From positions 1 through 38,560 of the forward strand of contig JBAZOY010000019.1 of the NCBI GenBank assembly GCA_041648505.1: a stretch of 38,560 bases of DNA, in the 5' to 3' direction. Below the pieces are notes generated by a model that was given only the letters and a program-made list of their open reading frames with translations, was not told the DNA's origin and did no database searches. Shown piece by piece: positions 1 through 6,562 of this stretch. The position numbers and the translations under genes are program-made. The first letter of the stretch is position 1; each line of letters starts with the position of its first letter. This stretch comes from JBAZOY01 sp041648505 (GTDB lineage: Bacteria; Desulfobacterota; Syntrophia; Syntrophales; CG2-30-49-12).

Positions 1-202
1 GTGGTACAGCTATGAAGTGCACATGATTACTCATCAAGCACCAACCGAGAATTGTCACCCCAAAACAAGCCGTTTCCTCCTTAATAAATTGCAAGTAGTT
101 TTGCCTATCATCATCGCTTTGAAATATATCCATGGAGCGGACGCCCCGCTGCGTAATGTGGTGCGGATAGCCGACTGCTATAATCCTTGATATACGGGCC
201 AT
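1..202 (-). CDS. REP-associated tyrosine transposase (RAYT/Y1_Tnp), 5' part only
   Basis: The minus strand is open from an ATG at 202 to the left window edge, giving 67 residues of an IS200-like Y1 transposase. The product begins MARISRIIAVGYPHHITQRG, the usual start of RAYT proteins, and contains NHVHFIAVP near residues 58-66. That holds the HUH metal-binding pair (HVH) characteristic of this single-strand DNA nuclease family. The catalytic tyrosine would lie beyond the edge. RAYT proteins are known to act on palindromic REP/REPIN sequences, and one such palindrome lies about 1.2 kb away at 1368-1433. The family call is confident because both the N-terminal block and the HUH motif are present; whether the rest of the gene is intact cannot be seen. 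Confidence 0.85.
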   Translation of the reverse strand, partial: MARISRIIAVGYPHHITQRGVRSMDIFQSDDDRQNYLQFIKEETACFGVTILGWCLMSNHVHFIAVP

Positions 203-232
203 GAAAAAACTTATCAGTATTAAACCGGAAGG

Positions 233-712
233 TCAATAATAATAGGTATTATGTCCCCGGAATATCCTCCGAGAAACAGCTTTGGCCGTTGCATAGCCCC
301 ACATGTTCGAGAGGTGTGCATTCCCTTCAGCGTTCCAATTTCCGATTATATTGCTTTTGGGGTCTATTAATTTTATGCGAAGCTTCATCGAGGCATTCCA
401 ATTTCCAAGAGTGAAAAATGAGCGATGTTCAATAATATCAATATGCAAATTATAAAGGGACCGATTTCCAATTATTTTTTCCGGAGATAAAGCGCTCAAT
501 ATTTGCCCTTTTATTGCTTGGATTAATTCATCCGAATTTTCTTTTTCCGCACGCAAATCATTTACCTGTACACGAACAAGGTCCGCTGGCATTCCTGCCA
601 AACTATATTGTGTTCCAATAGGCTGTGGAGTGTACTGTTTTGTTTGAGCGCACCCTGTAAGGGCCACGATTAAAATGAAAAAGAATGAAAAGCGAGGAAA
701 GTATTTTTTCAT
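233..712 (-). CDS. small secreted lipoprotein, function unknown
   Basis: The product is 159 residues. It starts MKKYFPRFSFFF, then a hydrophobic stretch ends in a lipobox (ALTGC, Cys about residue 23), so it should be processed by Lsp and anchored to a membrane facing the periplasm. I chose the ATG at 712 over an upstream TTG at 727 because GGAGGAG sits just ahead of it. The mature part shows a DLRAEKENSDELIQAIKGQI segment and a C-terminal part rich in Trp and Asn. The general look resembles small lipoproteins of the DUF4136/YajG kind, but I do not recognise a specific family. It is immediately downstream of an attC-like element, as expected for a mobile gene cassette. Confidence 0.75.
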   Translation of the reverse strand: MKKYFPRFSFFFILIVALTGCAQTKQYTPQPIGTQYSLAGMPADLVRVQVNDLRAEKENSDELIQAIKGQILSALSPEKIIGNRSLYNLHIDIIEHRSFFTLGNWNASMKLRIKLIDPKSNIIGNWNAEGNAHLSNMWGYATAKAVSRRIFRGHNTYYY

Positions 713-747
713 TGCCTCCTCCAACAATTGTATTTTTCGTCACAAGC

Positions 748-870
748 ACATAACGGAGCCGCGGCTGCCACCGCGTGTCGCCGCCTGCGGCGGCTGAACA
801 CGCGGTGATAGACACGGCTGGTAAAGGAGCGCAGCGGATTTACCAGCCCGAGTTGATGCGGTTGTTATAC
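748..870 (-). repeat. attC-like multi-hairpin element, copy 1
   Basis: Read on the minus strand, this 123-bp GC-rich block begins with GTATAAC two bases after the stop codon of the upstream gene and ends with GTTATGT, 35 bases before the next start codon. Such complementary outer boxes resemble the R''/R' core sites of integron attC sites, especially VCR-like ones. Inside are nested inverted repeats: GGCTGGTAAA at 816-825 with its complement at 839-848, CACCGCGTGT at 769-778 with 798-807, and a GCCGCC/GGCGGC core at 780-794. Size, position between short co-oriented ORFs, and terminal boxes fit attC. The final base pattern is not the strict GTTRRRY, so a different palindromic mobile repeat is the main alternative. 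Confidence 0.5.
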
Positions 871-872
871 GC

Positions 873-1220
873 TCAATCAGATTCCCTTTTATTTTTGTAA
901 AAAGCTACAAAGCCAATTCCGATGAAAGAAAGCAGTATGCCAAATGCCATAGTATATTTGTAGGGGAGAGCAAGCCTACCTTCATAATGACCACCACCAT
1001 TTTTACTATCCTTCTTCCATTCTCCTTTTATAAGAACAATTTCACGATCTTGTAGACTCGTGTCATAAGAAACACCCTTCATGGCAAAAACCACTTTTGC
1101 TAATGTTGCTGAGGTTGTTATAGATGTAAAAGGGTATAATATTGAAGGAATGAAGACTCCAACGATTATAAGCAATACTCCAAACTGTTTTGTTTGAAAC
1201 TTATCAATAAGGTTCATCAT
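873..1220 (-). CDS. small two-helix membrane protein
   Basis: The product is about 115 residues when started at the ATG at 1220, which has GAGG six bases upstream; longer starts to 1232 are possible. Two hydrophobic segments are visible, FGVLLIIVGVFIPSILYPF near the N-terminus and YTMAFGILLSFIGIGFVAFY near the C-terminus. They enclose a polar loop of about 55 residues, and a charged tail (KNKRESD) follows. No family is recognised. The stop codon lies two bases from the attC-like element at 748-870, and the 5' end overlaps a truncated ORF (1204-1368), so the gene may be translationally coupled to a remnant. A cassette-borne membrane protein is an inference. Confidence 0.6.
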   Translation of the reverse strand: MMNLIDKFQTKQFGVLLIIVGVFIPSILYPFTSITTSATLAKVVFAMKGVSYDTSLQDREIVLIKGEWKKDSKNGGGHYEGRLALPYKYTMAFGILLSFIGIGFVAFYKNKRESD

Positions 1221-1368
1221 GCTGGGCCTCATACCAAATTTTATAGTCTATTAATAAAGAAGCAATTTTCGACTGTTCGACATTGTTTTCTATACTGATT
1301 TTTTTTATCCTTTCCTCGACCGAAGGTCTGTTAAATTTCGTTTTAAGGCGCTCAAATTCTTCTACAAA
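1204..1368 (-). pseudogene. 3' remnant of an ORF cut by the REPIN-like palindrome
   Basis: Reading from the edge of the palindrome at 1368 towards 1204, one minus frame is open for about 54 codons. It encodes a charged, mostly helical-looking tail with the segments FVEEFERLKTKFN, SVEERIKKISIEN and KIASLLIDYKIWYEAQHDEPY, then a stop. There is no start codon; the frame runs on only into the palindrome. The stop overlaps the start of the membrane protein downstream, an arrangement typical of two-gene units. I do not recognise the family. It may be what is left of a gene interrupted by insertion of the 66-bp palindrome, or simply chance coding. Confidence 0.35.
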
Positions 1369-1433
1369 GTTCCGGGGACAGTATACATAATTAAATCTTT
1401 CTTACCTAAATTGTGTATACTGTCCCCGGAACT
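1368..1433. repeat. REPIN-like perfect hairpin repeat (66 bp)
   Basis: Two 25-bp arms, 1368-1392 and 1409-1433, are inverted copies with one mismatch and flank a 16-bp loop. The arm core reads GTTCCGGGGACAGTATAC. Two inverted REP sequences with a short spacer are what REPINs look like, and REPINs are mobilised by RAYT transposases; a RAYT gene starts at 202. From memory, near-identical GTCCCCGGAAC-type palindromes are scattered in deltaproteobacterial genomes, which I cannot check here. No run of T follows either arm, so it does not look like a simple intrinsic terminator. Confidence 0.75.
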
Positions 1434-1444
1434 ACCCAGGCAGC

Positions 1445-1555
1445 GACACGCGGTGACAGACGCGGCTCCGTTCATCCTGACCGCCTGCGGTCAGGATGAA
1501 CGGAGCTAATCAGCCGCGCGGTTTTTTTGCGTCGGCTGCATTAGCCTGGTTGGGC
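1445..1555. repeat. attC-like multi-hairpin element, copy 2
   Basis: This GC-rich block holds a perfect 20-bp inverted repeat with a 2-base loop (arms 1465-1484 and 1487-1506). It is followed by an imperfect hairpin (1505-1519 pairing with 1529-1545) that has unpaired extra bases on one arm, and ends in GTTGGGC (1549-1555). GTTGGGC fits the attC core consensus GTTRRRY, and GCAGCCGACGC on the minus strand resembles a typical attC L box; single unpaired bases are a hallmark of attC folding. The partner core box is not clear. Positions 1445-1467 match 797-819 of the other element at 20 of 23 bases, and in both copies the shared block is followed by a different hairpin. Confidence 0.45.
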
Positions 1556-1629
1556 AATCTTTTTTTAGGATGTCCGATGTCAATGGCTGCCCCCTATGTT
1601 TCTTCCCTTTGTCACTGTGGTCGAAGCTG

Positions 1630-1845
1630 TTATTTTTTCTCCATCCACTTATCATAAAAGTACCATATAACGAATATAGTATTCAAAATCGGGATTGTAG
1701 CTATAACTAAAAAGGCTGCTATTGCAGGAGGCGTTCCCCCCGAACCAACATGTCCACCCCAAAACCCCCTGCTTTGTCTTATTTCTTTATCGGAGAAAGA
1801 GATTATGATCATTATCATCAATGAAATAAAATAAATGACCTCCAT
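1630..1845 (-). CDS. small membrane protein (71 aa)
   Basis: The ATG at 1845 has AAAGGA six bases upstream. The 71-residue product has two hydrophobic segments, IYFISLMIMIIISF near residues 4-17 and AIAAFLVIATIPILNTIFVIWYF near residues 41-63. They are separated by a Gly-rich loop (GFWGGHVGSGGTPP), and the tail is basic (DKWMEKK). No family is recognised. It is co-oriented with its neighbours and followed by the copy-2 hairpin element about 75 bases downstream, so it may be a further cassette gene. Confidence 0.55.
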   Translation of the reverse strand: MEVIYFISLMIMIIISFSDKEIRQSRGFWGGHVGSGGTPPAIAAFLVIATIPILNTIFVIWYFYDKWMEKK

Positions 1846-1948
1846 TTGAATTCCTTTCAGTATGCACGAATTGTCTTATATAGTGCACATTAAGCGGATT
1901 AGCCCAAAAATAATATCTCACGGCCTTTTGCGATAATAGAGTCATTGC

Positions 1949-2825
1949 TCATTGTTCCGTGAATGCGTTTAATGCCTTTTTATCATGCTGTTGTTGGGCT
2001 CCCATTGTCATTGGCGTGATGGCCATGCGGAAACGATCTGGACATGGTTTCGCCTGCAACAGTTCCGGCTTGTGGTTCAAGGTATTCGCCCAGGCAGTGA
2101 CTAGCCGCCTGGTGCCTTCTGGCATCTTCCAACCGAAGACAACGCTTGAAAGCATGGGCGCGTCGAACTCCACAAAGGAGTCGGGCTTTCCTGCAAAGAA
2201 ACGCCATTCCTTCTCATTCTTCCAGTCCATAGACTTGCGACAGAGGTAGAGCCTAGCAAAGGCTAGCCGGTCGCCATTCTCCAACTCCCGTAAGGCGGCG
2301 AGGTATTCAGGAAGCCGCGGGAAAGAGAGACCGTACTTCACCTGGAAGCATCGCAGTTCGCCAGATACCTGATCACCCATGTATCGGGTATCGAAGCGTA
2401 GGACAAGTCCCTCATGATTGTCCGCGTAGTGCGACCACATCATGACGTTTTCCAGGTCGGAGCTGAGGCAGAGGACGCCTTGCTCATGCCCGACTTCTTT
2501 CACCCCCTGACGGATTCCCTGCTCCGCTTTATCAACGAATGCCGGGTCGGTATGGCGTCCTCTCCTGACGTTATCTTCTGCTTTCGCTCGCCTCTCCTCT
2601 GTCGTTGATTCAGGCGTTTCTTTTTCGACAAGGTGAATGAAGTAAGTAGTCCACCCAATCTTGCGTGGTCGCGCCGTGGCGAAGGTCTAGGCCTAGGGCG
2701 CAGTCGAAAAGGTCGTTGAAGCGGGCGGGGTCCGCGAAATGAAGTCGCCGGTTGACAAGAACGTCGCCGATTCGATCGAGACGCTTGCTCATGTACTTGT
2801 ATAGGTATCTGGGTGGCTTCTTCAT
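1949..2825 (-). pseudogene. DUF2971-family protein gene broken by one frameshift
   Basis: The N-terminal part (from ATG 2825) reads MKKPPRYLYKYMSKRLDRI then RLHFADPARFNDLFDC. The C-terminal part reads GVLCLSSDLENVMMWSHYAD then HEGLVLRFDT. Both blocks are diagnostic of DUF2971 proteins, found in accessory and defence-associated regions. The two halves are in different frames. Reading the second frame back across 2504-2640 gives an uninterrupted linker (FIHLVEKETPESTTEERRAK and onward) that joins the first half near 2636-2645, so a single one- or two-base indel explains the break. It may be a decayed gene or an assembly error. Joined, the protein would be about 290 residues, a normal family length. 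Confidence 0.8.
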
Positions 2826-2840
2826 CGTCTCACAGCCCAA

Positions 2841-3205
2841 CTACTGTATATATGGTTTCCAGATGAATTCTATCTGCCTCTTTCTGTCCGTATAACACGC
2901 AGCGCATCAATCGCAATAATTCTCATAAATTCAAAGCAATAGCTCAACAAAATGATTATCTTTGTTTCTTATATGGTTTCCATATAAAACACCTGTCTGA
3001 TCTGCAAAAAGCATGTCTTTACCTGTGTCAGGACTCAGAGAACTTTTGAGCTCACGTTTTGAAACGTACATTTCTTGTCGAGAACTGTCAATGATTTAGT
3101 TCAAGAAGAATTAAATATCCACATTTGTAGAAAAACGACACAGAAAATGGTAAAAGCTGGAAGCTGGATATTAACCTGGACAGGAAGGATGGTAGTTGTA
3201 CCTAT
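2841..3205. other. 365-bp intergenic region with a repeated dyad
   Basis: No gene is visible. TATATGGTTTCCA occurs twice in direct orientation, at 2849-2861 and 2970-2982. The second copy extends to a perfect dyad, TTATATGG-TTT-CCATATAA (2969-2987). Both lie upstream of the DUF2971 gene, where an operator would sit. At 2890-2908 the + strand reads GTATAACACGCAGCGCATC, which resembles the outer end of attC-like copy 1 and may be a half site. The rest is AT-rich and featureless to me. Confidence 0.4.
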
Positions 3206-4486
3206 ATGGCATTGATCGGAATGTCTCCAAAATATCTTGAAACCTTTGGTCTAATTTTTCGAACATTGCGTTATCGAAATTATCGTCTATTCATTGGCGG
3301 TCAGTGCATTTCCCTGGTTGGTACCTGGATGCAGCAGGTCGCTATGAGCTGGCTTGTATACCGTTTGACTGACTCGGTCTTTCTCCTTGGGATCGTTGAT
3401 TTTGCGGGTCAATTTCCCACCCTTCTTTTTTCACCGTTAGCAGGGGTTTTGTCCGACAGATGGAACCAGCGGCGAATCCTGGTTCTGACCCAATCTCTGT
3501 CTATGCTGCAGGCCTTAACCTTGGCAATTCTTGTCCTGACAGGTACCATTGCTGTTTGGCATATAATCTCGTTAAGTCTATTTCTTGGCTGTATTTATGC
3601 CCTTGATATCCCCACGCGACAATCATTTATTATACACATGGTCGATGACAAGAAAGATTTAGGCAACGCTATCGCCTTAAACTCCGCCATATTCAATGCT
3701 GCGAGATTCATTGGTCCTTCCATCGCGGGCATTTTAATCGCCCTTGTTGGAGAAGGGATTTGTTTTCTTATCAACGGTGTGAGTTATGTAGCGGTAATTG
3801 CCGCTTTGCTGTCTATAAATATCTCTCAGGTTACTCCGGGAAAAATGAACACCAACATTCTTCAGGAACTTAAGGAAGGATTTGATTATGCTTACGGTTT
3901 CAAACCTATCCGATTTATCCTCTTATTGCTTGCCTTAATGAGTTTCATGGGCCTGCCTTACGCAGTCCTAATGCCTGCATTCGCCCGAGACATCTTACAT
4001 GGAGGTTCTCACACCCTCGGGTTCCTACTGTCGGCGACTGGTGCAGGAGCCCTGATAGGCGCCATTTATCTCGCATCAAGAAAATCTGTCCTTGGTTTTG
4101 AAAGAATCATTCCGTTGGGGGCAGGCATATTCGGCATAGCTCTGATCGGTTTTTCACTTTTCCATATCTTCTGGTTTTCTTTATTATTGCTGTTCATTAT
4201 AGGCTTCAGCGTCATGGCCTGTGTCGCATCCAGCAACACGGTGTTGCAGACTATCGTGGATGACAACAAGCGTGGACGTGTGATGAGCTTCTTTGCGGCC
4301 GCATTTATGGGGGTGGCACCTTTAGGCAGTTTAATGGCAGGGACTTTGGCCGGGTTAGTCGGCATTACGAATACGATTATGGCCGGAGGTGTCTGCTGCG
4401 TTGTTGGTGCTATCTATTTTTCGAGAAAACTCTCTCAATTAAGGCCTATTATCCGCCCGATTTATGTGGAGAAGGGCATTGTGTAG
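3206..4486 (+). CDS. MFS transporter (DHA3/EntS-like exporter)
   Basis: This 426-residue inner-membrane protein has about twelve hydrophobic segments and belongs to the MFS_3 group related to enterobactin exporter EntS. Evidence is the N-terminal LRYRNYRLFIGGQCISLVGTW, then the loop 2-3 signature SDRWNQRR at residues 83-90, and DIPTRQSF near residues 131-138, typical of this subfamily. It probably exports a small molecule by proton antiport; the substrate cannot be read from sequence. It stands alone on the + strand and converges with the glycosyltransferase gene. The start is uncertain: ATG 3206 has AGGAAGG about 20 bases upstream, and ATG 3221 has no good site either. Length is normal and no damage is seen. 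Confidence 0.88.
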   Translation: MALIGMSPKYLETFGLIFRTLRYRNYRLFIGGQCISLVGTWMQQVAMSWLVYRLTDSVFLLGIVDFAGQFPTLLFSPLAGVLSDRWNQRRILVLTQSLSMLQALTLAILVLTGTIAVWHIISLSLFLGCIYALDIPTRQSFIIHMVDDKKDLGNAIALNSAIFNAARFIGPSIAGILIALVGEGICFLINGVSYVAVIAALLSINISQVTPGKMNTNILQELKEGFDYAYGFKPIRFILLLLALMSFMGLPYAVLMPAFARDILHGGSHTLGFLLSATGAGALIGAIYLASRKSVLGFERIIPLGAGIFGIALIGFSLFHIFWFSLLLLFIIGFSVMACVASSNTVLQTIVDDNKRGRVMSFFAAAFMGVAPLGSLMAGTLAGLVGITNTIMAGGVCCVVGAIYFSRKLSQLRPIIRPIYVEKGIV

Positions 4487-4560
4487 ACCCCTCTTGAAGT
4501 CGTTGCTTACACAATCTCCTTCTATCCGAATTAGAGAATTTTATAAATCAGCAGGCGCTT

Positions 4561-6279
4561 TCAGCGCTTTAATTTTACCAGATGATATGCCCCATTTGAC
4601 CAGAGAACCTCCAGCTTCGGAAATATATTCTTCAATTCGTCGAAATGGTCTTTAGATTCAGTTACACAGTAAATCACGCCTTCCTGATCAACCCGCACCT
4701 TGAATTGTTCCACAGACAGGAAATAATGCGCCCGCTCTTCCGGGGGTAAAAACTGCATACCATAGCTCAATTCGCCGAAGTCCTCCACTACAGGGGTCCG
4801 TTTCTCGTTATAGGTGGCGATTCCGTATAGGAACATCTTATATTGATAAAGCTCGTGGTCCGCCGGGATCAGCCTGTTGATAGCTTGAGAGGCGGGGTAT
4901 GAGGATTTGTAAGGAGTCAGGAATGCTGAAGCGGGAGGGAGCATCGAGATCAGAAAAAGTCCGGACAGCACATAGATTGTAACAAACCATCCATGATGAT
5001 ATCTTTTTTTAACCATATCGGGGACGAAGACAAACAGCATTTGGCAGAGTATGGGCAGGCTAATCAGCCACGCCCATTGCTGCAAAGGCATGATAGACAA
5101 GTCGCCGCCGATCCGTAAAACATCATGCAGGAAAAGTGGAAGCGAAAGCAGCACAATAAAAACCAGGGATTGCAGTGCTATGGGAAGCTGCAAAAGAAAA
5201 GACCGGAATCGTGTTTCGGGAAGAGGGGGCAAATAATCGTAATTTCTCAAAACGTGTCCGATCAGTACCGATAGCGGTAAGAACATCGGAGCAATGTATG
5301 GAACAAGCTTTGAAGAGGAAAACGAAAAGAACACAAAGATAAAAATGATCCATGTCCAAAGGAAACGCTTCCCCCGGAGGATCGGGAAGGAAAGCTTCTC
5401 CTTACGCACTATCGAAACGGCCCTGACCAGAAAAGCCGTCCACGGAAGGTAACCAATAATGAGTACCGGTACGTACATCAGGAGCGCATGATCACGCCCA
5501 TGCATGCTGGTTGTATATCGCAAGAAGTGTTCTTGAATGAAAAAAAACCTCAGAAAGTCTTTATGCTCCTGCTGCACGAGAATTAGCCAAGGACAAGCTA
5601 TTGCCAGAAATAGCAAAATACCCGCCGTTGATAAAAGTTCCACCGTGCGGTTCCATTGACCGCTGAAAACCAGCCAGAGCGTGAGAATAGCAAAAGGGAA
5701 TACCACGCCGATCAATCCCTTGGTCAAAAAAGCCAACGCACTGGACAGATAAAGGAGATAAAGCCATGCTTTTTTCTCGGGGGCACCGGTGACATGGCGA
5801 TATCCCGCCCAAACGGCCAAGCTGGTATAAAAAGTCAGCGGGATATCAAGAATGTTAAAGTTTCCGAAGATGAAAAAGAAGAGAGAAGTACCAAGCACTC
5901 CCACGGCATAAAGCCCCGTTGTCCTGTCACGCAGAAAAGTGCCCATACAATAGACTAACATTAGACAAGCCCAGGCACAAACACCTACGTAAAGCCTCGT
6001 CGTAAAATCATTCTCGCCGAAGAGTTTGAAGATGAGGGCAGAAGCCCAATAGGAAAGGGGTGGCTTTTCCAGATAGATCACACTGGCAAGGTGCGGCATG
6101 ACATAATCACCCGAATCCACCATATTGTCCGATATTTCGAAATAACGACTTTCATCTGGTTCTATCAGAGGCGTAAGATGTGATAATGCAATATACAGAG
6201 CGAGGGGCATTACCAAGAGAAAAAAGACACGGCTGTTGGCCAATTTTAATAAAACCTTTTCCATTTTCATCTCATGCAT
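4561..6279 (-). CDS. GT39/ArnT-like membrane glycosyltransferase
   Basis: This 572-residue multi-spanning protein belongs to the PMT_2/ArnT-like dolichyl- or undecaprenyl-phosphate-sugar transferases. It has the first periplasmic loop with the catalytic acidic motif EPDESRYFEI (residues 40-49) and YLEKPPLSYW (69-78). Many hydrophobic helices follow to about residue 430, then a soluble C-terminal domain of about 130 residues. Such enzymes move a sugar from a lipid carrier onto lipid A or another extracytoplasmic acceptor at the periplasmic face of the inner membrane. ArnT itself uses aminoarabinose, but no arn genes are nearby, so donor and acceptor are unknown. Possible starts are ATG 6279, 6270 and 6264. 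It appears monocistronic, with a good promoter at 6335-6363. Confidence 0.87.
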   Translation of the reverse strand: MHEMKMEKVLLKLANSRVFFLLVMPLALYIALSHLTPLIEPDESRYFEISDNMVDSGDYVMPHLASVIYLEKPPLSYWASALIFKLFGENDFTTRLYVGVCAWACLMLVYCMGTFLRDRTTGLYAVGVLGTSLFFFIFGNFNILDIPLTFYTSLAVWAGYRHVTGAPEKKAWLYLLYLSSALAFLTKGLIGVVFPFAILTLWLVFSGQWNRTVELLSTAGILLFLAIACPWLILVQQEHKDFLRFFFIQEHFLRYTTSMHGRDHALLMYVPVLIIGYLPWTAFLVRAVSIVRKEKLSFPILRGKRFLWTWIIFIFVFFSFSSSKLVPYIAPMFLPLSVLIGHVLRNYDYLPPLPETRFRSFLLQLPIALQSLVFIVLLSLPLFLHDVLRIGGDLSIMPLQQWAWLISLPILCQMLFVFVPDMVKKRYHHGWFVTIYVLSGLFLISMLPPASAFLTPYKSSYPASQAINRLIPADHELYQYKMFLYGIATYNEKRTPVVEDFGELSYGMQFLPPEERAHYFLSVEQFKVRVDQEGVIYCVTESKDHFDELKNIFPKLEVLWSNGAYHLVKLKR

Positions 6280-6334
6280 GAATTAGAAAAAAACAGGTTT
6301 CCATCAAGCAATAATTTCCGGACACGATTTAAAT

Positions 6335-6363
6335 GTTATACTTATTAAAATTAAATCCTTCAA
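6335..6363 (-). promoter_or_regulatory. sigma70-type promoter of the GT39 gene
   Basis: On the minus strand TTGAAG (6358-6363), a 17-base AT-rich spacer and TATAAC (6335-6340) match the -35 and -10 consensus at 4/6 and 5/6. Transcription would start about 50 bases before the start codon. Confidence 0.55.
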
Positions 6364-6562
6364 GACACCAAGGCACTGTCATCCATAGCACAATTATTAA
6401 TTATTGCTAACATTGTTGATACTGACTTGAAATCCTGCATCTTCATCGACATTGGCGATGTCTGTACTGCAGTCAATAAGGATTAGCATCTGAAAGTAAG
6501 TATGATTTACGACCCATCTTTACACCTGCTGTCAAGATAACTTCGTTCTACAGCAATTAATG

